From the NCBI RefSeq assembly GCF_011769525.1, contig NZ_CP050440.1:1861501-1925500 (forward strand): DNA of 64,000 nt, in the 5' to 3' direction. Shown here in pieces: positions 36,492 to 45,969 of this stretch. The position numbers and the translations under genes were made by a program. This DNA is from Tolypothrix sp. PCC 7910. Lineage in GTDB: Bacteria > Cyanobacteriota > Cyanobacteriia > Cyanobacteriales > Nostocaceae. The notes beneath the pieces are model-generated. The model did not search any database, was not told the origin of the DNA, and saw nothing but the letters and a program-made list of their open reading frames with translations. Within the stretch, counting starts at the first letter, position 1; each line of letters begins with the position of its first letter.

Positions 36492-36707
36492 TTAAGCAGG
36501 TACTGCGGCTGACTGAGTTAGACCAACAGCTTCTGCATACTTCAAGTATGTTTCAACGGAAGCGATCACGATCCGAGCTTCAATAGCAAGTAGTTCAATA
36601 CCAACTAAGGAAACACGTACCCAAGCATCTACAACGATACCTTTGTCTAAAATACGGTCGATAACTTCTGCCAAGCTAGAGGAGGAATTAGTCTTTTCAA
36701 CTGCCAT
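36492..36707 (-). CDS. gvpA1: Major gas vesicle protein GvpA, copy 1
   Basis: A 71-residue rib-forming shell protein with the canonical sequence [25 protein letters not shown] and [29 protein letters not shown]. The protein is identical to copy 2 although the DNA differs at many third positions. It lies 107 bases downstream of copy 2 and precedes the hairpin and gvpC. Confidence 0.98.
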   Translation of the reverse strand: MAVEKTNSSSSLAEVIDRILDKGIVVDAWVRVSLVGIELLAIEARIVIASVETYLKYAEAVGLTQSAAVPA

Positions 36708-36814
36708 ATGATTGCACCTTAACCTATTGTTGTTTGAGATTATTTGGACGAGGAGTTAACATTAAAATTAGATCAGCGCTAATTCTAATGTCTTTATTTC
36801 TTTCTACTTAATAA

Positions 36815-37030
36815 TTAAGCAGGTACTGCGGCTGACTGAGTTAGACCAACAGCTTCTGCATATTTCAAATATGTTTCAACAGAAGCGATAACGATCCGAG
36901 CTTCAATAGCAAGTAATTCAATACCAACGAGAGAAACACGTACCCAAGCATCTACAACGATACCTTTGTCTAAGATACGATCAATAACTTCTGCCAAGCT
37001 TGAAGAGGAATTAGTTTTTTCGACTGCCAT
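36815..37030 (-). CDS. gvpA2: Major gas vesicle protein GvpA, copy 2
   Basis: Same 71-residue protein as copy 1. As the upstream copy it should be the first gene of the gvpAAC transcript. TTAAGG lies about 10 bases before the ATG. Silent differences between the copies show old duplication under strong purifying selection. Confidence 0.98.
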   Translation of the reverse strand: MAVEKTNSSSSLAEVIDRILDKGIVVDAWVRVSLVGIELLAIEARIVIASVETYLKYAEAVGLTQSAAVPA

Positions 37031-37426
37031 ATATTTGAACCTTAACTCATTGTTGTTGTTTTTCGGATTGATTTCTCAATCACTAAAACAATACTATTAA
37101 CACCCGATTGAAATGTAAATAGAAATACAACCCAAATACTGTAAACAAATATAACAACGTTTAAGAAGATACAACATAAATACTTACAGATGTTTAACTT
37201 GTATACCGTCAAAACGTTTGTGATATTTGAGTTGTATGCCTTAAAATCTATATTGTTTGTTTTGTATTAGTTAGTCTTGTTACAAAACTCAGAATGAAAA
37301 TTTCAGGTTAAAAATGAATCCTTATTATAGGGTGCGATCGCAGGGTAATTTCAGTAAAATTACGGATACAAAATAGTCAGTTACATGAAATAGGATGATT
37401 GCAACAAATATCGTTGTCTAGAAACC
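37031..37426. promoter_or_regulatory. Divergent promoter region of gvpA
   Basis: About 395 AT-rich bases between gvpA2 and a divergent small gene. It must carry the main gas-vesicle promoter. ATACAAC occurs near 37126 and 37165 and its inverse GTTGTAT near 37233, which may be operator sites. A HIP1-like site lies at 37335. I could not assign a sigma box firmly. Confidence 0.5.
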
Positions 37427-37693
37427 ATGTATAAGGAAGCAAATACAGATCCAGTCCGGCAAGAAGCTTTAGCAGGTTTAATCGCTCATTTGGTGCAACA
37501 AGGGCATCAACCTCAATATGCTCAATTGATGGCGACTTCAATTATTTTTCAGACAGATCTAGATTTAAGAAATGCTCAGATTGCTAGCCTTTTGACTTGG
37601 CTGCAGCAAGAACATAATGATATCTATTCTGCTGCTGTTGACGTAGTGGAAACAACTCGTGAACAATTTGAACAGCGTGTTCAACGTGGTTAA
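37427..37693 (+). CDS. Small hypothetical protein divergent from gvpA
   Basis: An 88-residue, mostly helical acidic protein (EALAGLIAHLVQQGHQPQYAQLMATSIIFQTDLD...) with no membrane segment or known domain. It shares the gvpA promoter region. It might belong to the gas-vesicle function or simply lie next to it. I do not recognise a family. Confidence 0.65.
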   Translation: MYKEANTDPVRQEALAGLIAHLVQQGHQPQYAQLMATSIIFQTDLDLRNAQIASLLTWLQQEHNDIYSAAVDVVETTREQFEQRVQRG

Positions 37694-38116
37694 ATTGTTC
37701 AATTTGAGATTCTGGATTTTAAATTTTGGATTGATATTCAGGGTTAATAAACGGAAGGTTTTATTTTTAGAATATTCAATTCAAAATTATAATCTATGTC
37801 AATATAGTCAATTTATGTATTGGGATCAAAGTTGAGGTGATTTCTCCACGGATTTTTCATAATTGAAGATGAAACTAAGAAGTTTATAGTCATTTTCCAT
37901 TGTGTGGAACATATATCATTTGTAGGGTGACAATATTATTGTCACCCTATAATTTTTTACAGGATTAAACTTAAAACATCTCTGCTCTAGCCTCAAGTCT
38001 CTATAGATAAAAATTGCAAATCATAATTCAAAATTGTGGGCTCAAAACATGAACTAAGGTTGGTAGGATAAGAAAAAGACAAAGATTGTGGCCGTACTGG
38101 AAAGTAGTTGTTTGCT
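37694..38116. other. Gap before proA
   Basis: No gene seen. It contains a strong palindrome at 37923-37949, listed separately, and presumably the proA promoter. Confidence 0.6.
37923..37956. terminator. Strong palindromic terminator
   Basis: TAGGGTGACAATA and TATTGTCACCCTA form a 13-bp stem around a single T (37923-37949), followed by TAATTTTTT on the plus strand. It probably ends the small gene at 37427. Confidence 0.7.
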
Positions 38117-39424
38117 ATGACTATTCTTGACATTGCTTCTCCCCTGATGGGAATTGCTCAAAAAACCCGCTCCGCTGCCAGTAAATTGGCTGTTCTTTCC
38201 ACTGAGGCGAAGAATCAAGCCATTGAAGCGATCGCTCTAGCTTTAGAATCAGCACAAGGCGAAATCTTGCAAGCGAATACCGCTGATTGTGAAGCCGCCA
38301 CTGCTGATGGGATTGCCAAACCCCTTTATAAACGCTTGCAGTTGGATGAGCATAAATTGAGAGATGCGATCGCAGGAGTCAGAGATGTTGGTAAACTAGC
38401 CGATCCAGTTGGGAAAGTGCAAATTCACCGCGAAATCGATACAGGCTTAATTCTCAAGCGCATTACTTGTCCTTTAGGAGTTTTGGGCATTATTTTTGAA
38501 GCACGTCCCGAAGCTGCAATTCAAATTGTCTCTTTAGCAATCAAATCAGGTAATGGCGTAATCCTCAAAGGTGGTAAAGAAGCAATCCGTTCTTGCGAAG
38601 CGATAGTCAAAGCGATTAAGCAAGGCTTATCTCACACTGCTGTCAACCCCGATGTAGTGCAGTTGTTGACCACTAGAGAACAAACTATTGAACTTTTGCA
38701 GTTAGATAAATATGTGGATTTAATTATTCCCAGAGGTTCTAATTCCTTTGTGCGGTTTGTGCAGGACAATACTCGCATTCCGGTACTTGGTCATGCAGAT
38801 GGTATTTGTCATCTATATATAGATCAAGCCGCTGATATTACTAAAGCAGTTACCATTGCTGTTGATGCCAAAACCCAATATCCCGCCGCTTGTAATGCGA
38901 TTGAAACCTTGCTAGTTCATGCCAGCATCGCCGCAGATTATCTACCACAGCTAGCCACAGCTATGCAAGCCAATCACGTGGAATTAAGAGGTGATGAACG
39001 CACCGCCAAAATTTTGCATCATATCACCACGGCCACAACACAAGATTGGGAAACAGAATACAGCGATTTGATTTTGGCAATTAAAATTGTTGATTCAATA
39101 GAAGATGCGATCGCCCATATTAATGAATATGGTTCTCGCCATACAGAAGCGATCGTTACAGAAGATTTAGCAGCAGCGGAAACTTTCTTAGGATTAGTGA
39201 ATGCGGCTGGAGTGTACCACAACTGTTCAACCCGCTTTGCCGATGGTTTCCGCTACGGCTTTGGTGCTGAAGTAGGCATTAGTACTCAACAAATGCCCCC
39301 ACGAGGCCCTGTTGGTTTAGAAGGATTAGTCACCTACAAATATCAAATGATAGGCAATGGTCATATTGTAGCGAGCTACACTGGAGCAAACGCCAAGTCA
39401 TTTACCCATCGGGATTTAATTTAA
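38117..39424 (+). CDS. proA: Gamma-glutamyl phosphate reductase
   Basis: A 435-residue NADPH-dependent enzyme of proline synthesis that reduces glutamyl-5-phosphate to the semialdehyde. The family motifs are intact: [13 protein letters not shown], the substrate-binding VDLIIPRGS, catalytic Cys in [12 protein letters not shown] and the C-terminal [11 protein letters not shown] use ATG 38117; the frame can extend to TTG 38108. No proB lies in the window. Confidence 0.96.
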   Translation: MTILDIASPLMGIAQKTRSAASKLAVLSTEAKNQAIEAIALALESAQGEILQANTADCEAATADGIAKPLYKRLQLDEHKLRDAIAGVRDVGKLADPVGKVQIHREIDTGLILKRITCPLGVLGIIFEARPEAAIQIVSLAIKSGNGVILKGGKEAIRSCEAIVKAIKQGLSHTAVNPDVVQLLTTREQTIELLQLDKYVDLIIPRGSNSFVRFVQDNTRIPVLGHADGICHLYIDQAADITKAVTIAVDAKTQYPAACNAIETLLVHASIAADYLPQLATAMQANHVELRGDERTAKILHHITTATTQDWETEYSDLILAIKIVDSIEDAIAHINEYGSRHTEAIVTEDLAAAETFLGLVNAAGVYHNCSTRFADGFRYGFGAEVGISTQQMPPRGPVGLEGLVTYKYQMIGNGHIVASYTGANAKSFTHRDLI

Positions 39425-39534
39425 GTCAAGAGTCAAGGGTCAAAGGTCAAAGGTCAAGGGGAATAGGACTATTGTTATTATTTTTTTACCGATTACCATT
39501 ACCCCTTCCCCCTTCCCCATTCCCCATTCCCCAA
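39425..39534. repeat. Heptamer tandem repeats
   Basis: GTCAAAG-type units (39424-39460) and CCCCATT/CCCCTTC units (39500-39535) fill the gap between convergent proA and the YdcF-like gene. Confidence 0.7.
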
Positions 39535-40104
39535 TCACTTCTTATGCAATGTATCTTCAGCACCAGTGTAACCAGTTGCTACCCAAAGAATAGCTCTAGC
39601 TCCATCGCGGAGAGATTTTTCTAGTGGTTCAGGTGATGTTTTGGAAGGAACTGGTATTGTTTTAAACTCAATACCGCGACTACCTAAAACAATCTCACCA
39701 ATGACGCTAGCCCGACGCATATGGAAATCAGAGGTAATCACATAAACGCTCTTGATTCCGTGTGCTTGCAAATCATCAACCAGCGTAGTAAAATTAGTAA
39801 CTGTATCTACTGCCTCGTAATCCAAGTGTAAGCGTTCAGGATCTACTCCTGCCTTGGAAAATACCTTTTGTGTCGTTCTAGGTGGACTGCCACCAGTGAT
39901 CCAAATTGGTAAATTTGGATGCTTCTTAGCAAAATCTGCTGTAAACTTTTCTCGCTCTAAATTTTTTGTTGAACCGCCTAACACTATGACTGCTTGCGGT
40001 TCCACCATTTGGCTTTTGACTTCTTTGTATCCCAACCACATTAATAGCGGGAGGGTGAACGCCATAAACCGAAAAGATTTACCTGTAAACAATAGCTTAT
40101 TCAA
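39535..40104 (-). CDS. YdcF-like (DUF218) membrane protein
   Basis: A 189-residue protein with one N-terminal transmembrane helix (about 12-27) and a DUF218/YdcF fold: AVIVLGGSTKNLERE, ITGGSPPRT, VYVITSDFHMRRASVIGE. Relatives act in envelope or vancomycin-resistance-like contexts, but the substrate is unknown. The frame begins at TTG 40104; ATG 40065 would remove the first 13 residues and is a fair alternative. Confidence 0.75.
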   Translation of the reverse strand: MNKLLFTGKSFRFMAFTLPLLMWLGYKEVKSQMVEPQAVIVLGGSTKNLEREKFTADFAKKHPNLPIWITGGSPPRTTQKVFSKAGVDPERLHLDYEAVDTVTNFTTLVDDLQAHGIKSVYVITSDFHMRRASVIGEIVLGSRGIEFKTIPVPSKTSPEPLEKSLRDGARAILWVATGYTGAEDTLHKK

Positions 40105-40768
40105 GGCTCTATTACTTCGTTTACTGATTCCAAGTTTTCTTTAAATAAAAGAAAAACAATAATTATCTAAGTTAGTAGAGTTACAAAAAAATCTTTCCAA
40201 ATAAAAATTTGGGGATTTTTCCCTGAAAACTCATGGAATGCAAGTTAGATAAATGTGATTTAACCTCTTTACCGTAAAAGTAAAAGCTAAAAACCCTGAT
40301 TTCTACCTTACTCCTCTCTCGGCTCCTAGTCTAGAGAGACTAAGGGAGAAAGTTTACTAAACTTATTTCTTTATAAAGGGGTTTTAACACTTTCATTTTT
40401 AATTGTCGATGTATTATCTTACCCAGTATCGGCAGTTTCTCTATTAACTTCCGATACTTTTATACCTTCTAATTTTGTGCCAGCACATAAAATTTGCTGG
40501 CTGAGCATAACCAAAACTAGTGTACATTTTAACGTAGAAATTCGCACTAATAACTAGTGATTTATGTTGCCAGTCATGATAGGCGAATAAGTTCGTAGTC
40601 AAGACTGTAGCCTGGATTTTCAAGCACTAGAATGCTCAAAATTGCGGTTTTCATTCTTTCCAGGTTAACCCTTAAGACTGCGCTAACTCACTACGAACTT
40701 ATCAAAATTTTTGCAATAGACCACTATGTTATGTAAGGTCTAATTTTAGACTTACTTTGGTGCAAAGT
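40105..40768. other. Gene-free gap with a large inverted repeat
   Basis: About 660 bases without a credible gene. A weak hairpin (TAGTCT/AGACTA) lies near 40327-40342 and an interspersed element at 40587-40702. Confidence 0.6.
40587..40702. repeat. Dispersed element with 13-bp inverted ends
   Basis: ATAAGTTCGTAGT (40587-40599) is the exact inverse of ACTACGAACTTAT (40690-40702). Inside, AAGACTGTAG...CCTGG and CCAGG...AAGACTGCG give a partial second level of pairing. GTTCGTAGT/ACTACGAAC-ended elements are widespread in Nostocales, as I remember, which favours a MITE-like repeat over a dedicated RNA gene. Confidence 0.6.
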
Positions 40769-41302
40769 TTATTTATCTTTCAATCTTAAATCGATGACAG
40801 TGGCATTAAAGTTGTAGTTGAAACCTTCTAATTCAAAGGGCATTCCAATTTTTACTTTGCTGTTACCTAGAACTGGGCCATTTTGAGTGATTTGTGCTTT
40901 ACCTTCTAAAGTCAGCAGCATATCTGTACTAAAATTGTTGCTTTTTGGATCTGGTAACTCTTTAATAGAACCATCAGGTTGAGGAACATTGATTGTTCTT
41001 GGTAGTGGTTGCATAGATTTAATTGCAATCTCACCATGAGGTTGATTGCGGATAATCACGTTAGTTTTACCACCTGCTTTCAGCCCTTTGTCATATAGCT
41101 GCTGAGGGTTACGGACATTTAAGCCACGAACTATCAAATCTACTTCTATAGGTACTGTTTGAGCACCTACTTGGGCTACAGAACCGGAAGTACCCGGAAA
41201 GACAAATATGCCAAAGATAACTAGCACAATAACTAGTAAAGCACCTAAATCTAGGAGGTTAATTTTGCCGAATAAGCGGCCTTTGGTATCTAAAATAGCC
41301 AT
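40769..41302 (-). CDS. DUF4330 family membrane-anchored protein
   Basis: A 177-residue protein. After MAILDTKGRLFGKINLLDLG comes one transmembrane helix (about 20-37, ALLVIVLVIFGIFVFPG), then a beta-rich extracytoplasmic domain (VEVDLIVRGLNV, VKIGMPFELEGFNYNFNATVIDL). This matches DUF4330, a family of unknown function. No operon partner is evident. Confidence 0.8.
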   Translation of the reverse strand: MAILDTKGRLFGKINLLDLGALLVIVLVIFGIFVFPGTSGSVAQVGAQTVPIEVDLIVRGLNVRNPQQLYDKGLKAGGKTNVIIRNQPHGEIAIKSMQPLPRTINVPQPDGSIKELPDPKSNNFSTDMLLTLEGKAQITQNGPVLGNSKVKIGMPFELEGFNYNFNATVIDLRLKDK

Positions 41303-41698
41303 AACAAGTTTTCCAGATGTGAGCGGAGTAATTGAGTTGAGTAGCAGGCTTGACTAGAGCAATGGCAATCTTCCCTACTTGGTAAGCACTAAAAGCGGCT
41401 AGGCGCTATAGTCATGCGACAGTGTATCATGACTTCTGAAATTACGGGACTAGTCAATCAAGTTCCGGAATTATTGTTGTTTTGATCTGTGGCTGAAACA
41501 ACCTGTACTCGGGTGGTATAGGGGAAGGAAAATGTAGGAAGCTAGGAATCATTCTCTATATTTCCAAGAGAATTATCAAAATCGATGGGAGTGATATGGG
41601 TAATTGCAATTTCGTCTTTAAGTTGAAAATGCAACATAGAAAGCCATAAATGCGTCCCATATTTTGTGTTCTTCCATGATTATCCAAAACACCGGAAT
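41303..41698. other. Divergent promoter gap
   Basis: About 395 bases between the divergent DUF4330 and M48 genes. Only short AT-rich and HIP-free sequence is seen; no gene or strong hairpin. Confidence 0.5.
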
Positions 41699-42550
41699 AT
41701 GTTTGCTTGGAAAGCCTTTTTGACAAATTACCGTTTGTGGCGGCGGCGCTGGTTTTATCCGTTAATTTCTGTGGTAGTCGCCCTGAGTGTGTGTCTGACT
41801 ACACCCCTTCCCGGAAGGGCATTTGATTTACTGCCGCTTCTATTCCAGGGAGTCCAGATACTTCAGCTATCAAATATATCCGATCGCCAAGAAGTTGATC
41901 TGGGCAAGCAGATGAATCAGGAATTGCAGGGTGAAGTTAAGCTTTACCGTAATGCAGCAATTACTCGCTATGTGGAACAAGTTGGTCAGCGTTTAGTAGC
42001 AAATAGCGATCGCCCTAACCTTTCCTATACCTTCCAAGTAGTTGAAGATAAAAGTATTAATGCTTTTGCTACTGCAGGCGGCTATGTTTACGTCCACACG
42101 GGGTTACTGCAAGCCGCAGATAATGAAGCGGAATTAGCCAGTGTCCTCGCCCATGAAATGGGTCACATTGGTGGTAAACATTTAATCAAGCAGATGAGAC
42201 AACAGGCGCTGGCTAGTGGTGTAGCCACAGCGGCGGGTTTAGATCGCAATACGGCGGTAGGACTTGGTGTACAACTAGCACTTAATCTTCCCCGCAGTCG
42301 TCAAGATGAGTTTGATGCCGATAAACGCGGGTTAAGAACCTTAACCCGTAGCGGTTATGCTCAGTCTGGGATGGTTTCTTTTATGCAAAAGCTGCTAGGA
42401 AAAGGTTCTACACCCACCTTCTTGAGTACTCACCCAGCAACTAGCGATCGCATTAATGCTCTCAAAAAAGCTATTAATGCTCAACCTAGCAATGGGCGTT
42501 ATGGATTAGATAATGCCGCTTATAAAGCTAATATTCGCGCATTATTGTAA
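41699..42550 (+). CDS. M48 family periplasmic metalloprotease
   Basis: A 283-residue zinc protease with one N-terminal signal/anchor helix (about 20-40, ISVVVALSVCLTTPL). The active site HEMGHIGGKH lies near 156-165 and the third ligand is in RQDEFDADKRG. It resembles the BepA/LoiP-type lipoprotein or outer-membrane quality-control proteases without the TPR tail. I use ATG 41699; GTG 41666 adds 11 residues. Confidence 0.88.
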   Translation: MFAWKAFLTNYRLWRRRWFYPLISVVVALSVCLTTPLPGRAFDLLPLLFQGVQILQLSNISDRQEVDLGKQMNQELQGEVKLYRNAAITRYVEQVGQRLVANSDRPNLSYTFQVVEDKSINAFATAGGYVYVHTGLLQAADNEAELASVLAHEMGHIGGKHLIKQMRQQALASGVATAAGLDRNTAVGLGVQLALNLPRSRQDEFDADKRGLRTLTRSGYAQSGMVSFMQKLLGKGSTPTFLSTHPATSDRINALKKAINAQPSNGRYGLDNAAYKANIRALL

Positions 42551-42618
42551 GTAGGTTGGGGAAATTCAAGATAACTGGCTGAGGGTGTCATTTGTCCTTA
42601 GTCATTTGTCATTGGTAA
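42549..42618. repeat. Dispersed repeat, copy 2 (first copy at 6179)
   Basis: AAGTAGGT, AAGATAACTGGCTGAGGG and GTCATTTGTCCTTAGTCATT match the element at 6179. It begins at the stop codon of the M48 gene. Confidence 0.75.
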
Positions 42619-42680
42619 TCAGAATCCTGTGCAGACAGACTCACTTGCCATTGTTAAATCCAGCTATTACTCATATCCCT

Positions 42681-43445
42681 TTAAGCTCGCTGCTTGTTGT
42701 GGCGAGCGCCTTTAATTTCTGCTGGATCAATGGTAACGGCTGCTTCTGCTAAAGGTAGAGTGCGGACACGCTTTCTAAACACGTTAGCTTGATAAACTAA
42801 GTTATTTGTTACATCTAACGCTGTCAACCAACCGCTGCGGGGATGATACGCGCCTGTATCTATATCCAGCCAACCTCGTCCTTGTGCTAGTTGACCGGGA
42901 TTAACCCCTGGCAAGGTAAAGGTAATTGTGTGACCAATAATAACTAACTTATCAGGGAAGTAGGGTTTTTCTATGCTGTGAAATTCTTCTCTGATCCAAC
43001 AAAATTGCTCGGCAGTTTGTTTGGCTAAAGGCATCAAAGGATCTAGACCAGCATGGGTTAGCCAAACATCGCCTAAGTCAATATATGTCGGTAATGCTTG
43101 AAACCAATCGATATGTTCTTGGGGAATTGTCGCTTCTTGGTAACTGGCTATAGTTGCTTGTCCTCCACTATATAACCATGCTTGCATCGCTGGAGTGGAA
43201 TTGGCTCCACCCTTGGTCAACACATTTAATAACATTTGCTCATGATTTCCCAACAGGCAAGGATAGTTATTGTCTTTAACAAAATTAACTACTTGTGCGC
43301 TCTGAGGGCCACGATCGATTAAATCTCCCAAAAAATATAGTTGATCGTTGGATGATGGAGCAATTGCTTTCAACAAAGTCATTAATCCTTCGTAATGACC
43401 ATGTACATCCCCAATTACAATTCGACGTTGGTTATTTTGGCTCAT
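42681..43445 (-). CDS. PPP-type serine/threonine phosphatase-like metallophosphoesterase
   Basis: A 254-residue calcineurin-like phosphoesterase with GDVHGHYEGL (12-21), GDLIDRGPQS, GNHEQ and LTHAGLDP, plus a later His in IIGHTITF. These are the five PPP signature blocks with all metal ligands. It may act on phosphoproteins or dinucleoside polyphosphates (ApaH group); sequence alone does not decide. Confidence 0.88.
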   Translation of the reverse strand: MSQNNQRRIVIGDVHGHYEGLMTLLKAIAPSSNDQLYFLGDLIDRGPQSAQVVNFVKDNNYPCLLGNHEQMLLNVLTKGGANSTPAMQAWLYSGGQATIASYQEATIPQEHIDWFQALPTYIDLGDVWLTHAGLDPLMPLAKQTAEQFCWIREEFHSIEKPYFPDKLVIIGHTITFTLPGVNPGQLAQGRGWLDIDTGAYHPRSGWLTALDVTNNLVYQANVFRKRVRTLPLAEAAVTIDPAEIKGARHNKQRA

Positions 43446-43685
43446 TTGCTCTTAAGTTGAATAATATTAGTTATTACTTCTACTACAGTTTCATCTGTGG
43501 AAATTTTACATAAGAAAATTAAAAAAACTAAAAAAATTTATTTGATTATATCTTAAATTTTTGGTATAAAAATAGCTTTTATTAAGGGGATTAGGTAATG
43601 GGTAATTGGTAATTGGTAATTGAGAAAAAACTAAACACCTAATGCCAAAAACCCCATTCATTCTAATATAGACAATTAATGCTGC

Positions 43686-44507
43686 TTACATATAACTAAT
43701 CCAATCGCTCCAGCTGCCAGCATAAAGTTTTCCTTGAGAAATACCTGCTATTTCTAAAGAAAGTAGATTCACACAAGCAGTTACACCAGAACCACAATAA
43801 ACCAATATCTCGTTGGCTGTTTCTAGCTTTTGCCAACGACGGCGTTGTTCTGCTGGGGAAAGCAGATAACCTGATGAATCTGTAACTTCTTGCCAAGGAT
43901 AGTTCACAGCACCAGGAATATGACCAGCAATTTTATCAATTGGCTCTCGTTCACCTCTATAGCGATCGCTTTCTCGGGAATCTACTAATACGACATCTGG
44001 TAAATCTTTTTTATTTTTGACGCTTTCAATATCTACTACTTTATCTATTTTTACTTGGGGGATAAAGGTAGTTGTTTGAGATTGAGGAATAATATTTGTG
44101 ACGGGATAACCAGCTTTTTGCCACGCAGCAAATCCCCCATCTAATACGGCTACTCGTTCATGCCCTAAATAACGCAATAGCCACCATAAACGAGACGCAA
44201 AGGCAAAACGAGAATCATCATAGGCAATAACTAAACTTTTTTGGTAATTTACGCCTATTTGTGCTAGCTTTTGCCCTAAATCAGTAGGGTTAGGTAAAGG
44301 ATGTCTTCCACCATGCTCTCCGACAGGACTAGATAGATCCTCATTTAAATCTAGATAGTATGACCCCTGGATATGGCTAACTTGGTACTGCTGTCGGCCT
44401 AGTTGTGGATCTGCTAAAGAAAAGCGACAATCTACAATCACCACTTGCGGATCGTCGAGATGTGCAAACAACCATGCTGGTGAAACAACTAAGTGGTCAT
44501 TGGTCAT
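43686..44507 (-). CDS. Thiosulfate/3-mercaptopyruvate sulfurtransferase
   Basis: A 273-residue tandem rhodanese. The N-terminal domain is inactive (no Cys loop). The C-terminal domain has the active loop CGSGVTA near 236-242, the sequence usual for mercaptopyruvate sulfurtransferases. Motifs VIVDCRFSLADP and GHIPGAVNYPW flank the two halves. It diverges from the mnmD-like gene by 52 bases. Confidence 0.92.
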   Translation of the reverse strand: MTNDHLVVSPAWLFAHLDDPQVVIVDCRFSLADPQLGRQQYQVSHIQGSYYLDLNEDLSSPVGEHGGRHPLPNPTDLGQKLAQIGVNYQKSLVIAYDDSRFAFASRLWWLLRYLGHERVAVLDGGFAAWQKAGYPVTNIIPQSQTTTFIPQVKIDKVVDIESVKNKKDLPDVVLVDSRESDRYRGEREPIDKIAGHIPGAVNYPWQEVTDSSGYLLSPAEQRRRWQKLETANEILVYCGSGVTACVNLLSLEIAGISQGKLYAGSWSDWISYM

Positions 44508-44559
44508 TAGTCATTATTAAATTAATTAGCAAATATTTATTATCAGTTTTCTAGAGAAA

Positions 44560-45468
44560 ATGCCAGACTTTGAGCAATTTGTCCCACAACTAACAGCAGA
44601 TGGTTCCTTTACTTTTACCTCCCAAGAATTTGGCGAAGACTTTCACAGTCATTATGGAGCAAAGCAAGAGAGTTTTCTCAAGTTTGCTGTACCTACCCAA
44701 CTAGCTGCACGTGCCCAAAAACCAGCCTTGCGACTATTAGACATTTGTTATGGTCTAGGATACAACACAGCAGCAGCTTTGCAGACTATTTGGGAGGCAA
44801 ATCCCAATTGTTATGTGGAAGTTATGGCTTTAGAACTGAATCCATCTGTACCCCAAGCGGCGATCGCTCATCACCTCTTTGGTAACTGGGAATATCAGTA
44901 TAACGAAATTCTGACGCAGCTAGCCTATAAGTATCAGGTGCAACAAGATAACTTACAGGCTGAACTGTTAATTGGTGATGCGAGGAACTCGATTAAATTA
45001 ATACAACAGTCAGGGTTTCAGGCTGATGCGATTTTTCTAGATCCTTTTTCACCACCTCAGTGTCCTCAGTTATGGACTGTCGAGTTTATTCAGCAAATAT
45101 CATTGTGTTTAGATACTGAGGGAATTGTCGCGACTTATTCCTGTGCGGCTGCTGTCCGCGCAGCATTTTTAAGTGCTGGCTTAAAAATAGGTTCGACTCC
45201 ACCAGTAGGTAGGCGATCGCCTGGTACAGTAGCAATTCATTCTGACAGTGCAAACGCCAACAACCACTGCATACTTCCGCCTCTGTCCCAGGAAGAACAA
45301 GAACATTTGCTAACTCGTGCGGCGATTCCTTATCGCGATCCGCAATTGCATGACTCTGCTGATACGATCATCATGCGCCGACAGCAAGAGCAACAAACTT
45401 GCACACTGGAACCTACTTCTCGTTGGCGAAAAAGATGGCTGTTAAAAAATGCAGGTACAGACTCATAA
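44560..45468 (+). CDS. mnmD: tRNA (5-methylaminomethyl-2-thiouridine)-methyltransferase-like, MnmD
   Basis: A 302-residue stand-alone MnmC N-terminal-type methyltransferase. LTADGSFTFTSQEFGEDFHSHYGAKQES is the family opening; LLDICYGLGYNTAAAL (about 62-77) binds SAM; FLDPFSPPQCPQLW is the catalytic DPFxP block. It should complete the mnm5 group on wobble U34 of tRNAs. The oxidase half of MnmC is absent, as is common in cyanobacteria. Confidence 0.85.
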   Translation: MPDFEQFVPQLTADGSFTFTSQEFGEDFHSHYGAKQESFLKFAVPTQLAARAQKPALRLLDICYGLGYNTAAALQTIWEANPNCYVEVMALELNPSVPQAAIAHHLFGNWEYQYNEILTQLAYKYQVQQDNLQAELLIGDARNSIKLIQQSGFQADAIFLDPFSPPQCPQLWTVEFIQQISLCLDTEGIVATYSCAAAVRAAFLSAGLKIGSTPPVGRRSPGTVAIHSDSANANNHCILPPLSQEEQEHLLTRAAIPYRDPQLHDSADTIIMRRQQEQQTCTLEPTSRWRKRWLLKNAGTDS

Positions 45469-45969
45469 TTAGAAGTGCGATCGCAACTCTAAATGTAGTC
45501 ATCCTCATTCATAACTCTGCGATTTAGCTTGATTTTAGGTAATGAGGATCATTAATGTTTGTGTTTCAAATCACTCAATCTGCATCTATATTTAGTAGAT
45601 AATGCACTACAGGAAGCGGGCAGAAATACTTAATAATAGTATATAAAAATTAAAGTTTTTCACTTCAAGACTAAGCTGCTCAATGAATATTTAGAAAAGC
45701 CAAACTTTTCTGCGCTGCGCTCTCAGCCAATCTTCAGTAAAATACCTGATTTAATATTTGTGTAGAATCCTCATAATCTAACGAGAGAATTGAGCGAGAT
45801 TTGAACATTATTTAAGTGTTTTAGCAAAATAAATCAGAAAATATATTATAAATGATGCAGCTATATTTTAAAAATTTGAGGTATGTGGAATGTAATCATC
45901 AAAAATGAAAGTTACATTTTTGAACGCTGAACCCTTAAATTTTATTTAACAAACTGGAGTATCTTTGTG
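45469..45969. other. Gap before the HD-GYP regulator
   Basis: About 500 bases with no gene. ATCCTCATT (45501-45509) and AATGAGGAT (45541-45549) form a long-loop hairpin after mnmD. The rest is AT-rich. Confidence 0.5.

Noticed and set aside
37427-37693. Assignment of the gvpA-divergent gene as a known gvp gene
   Set aside because: No GvpA, GvpF/L, GvpK or GvpG motif is present, so it is left as hypothetical.
40587-40702. 6S RNA gene
   Set aside because: At 116 bases it is too short, and the end sequences look like a dispersed cyanobacterial repeat.
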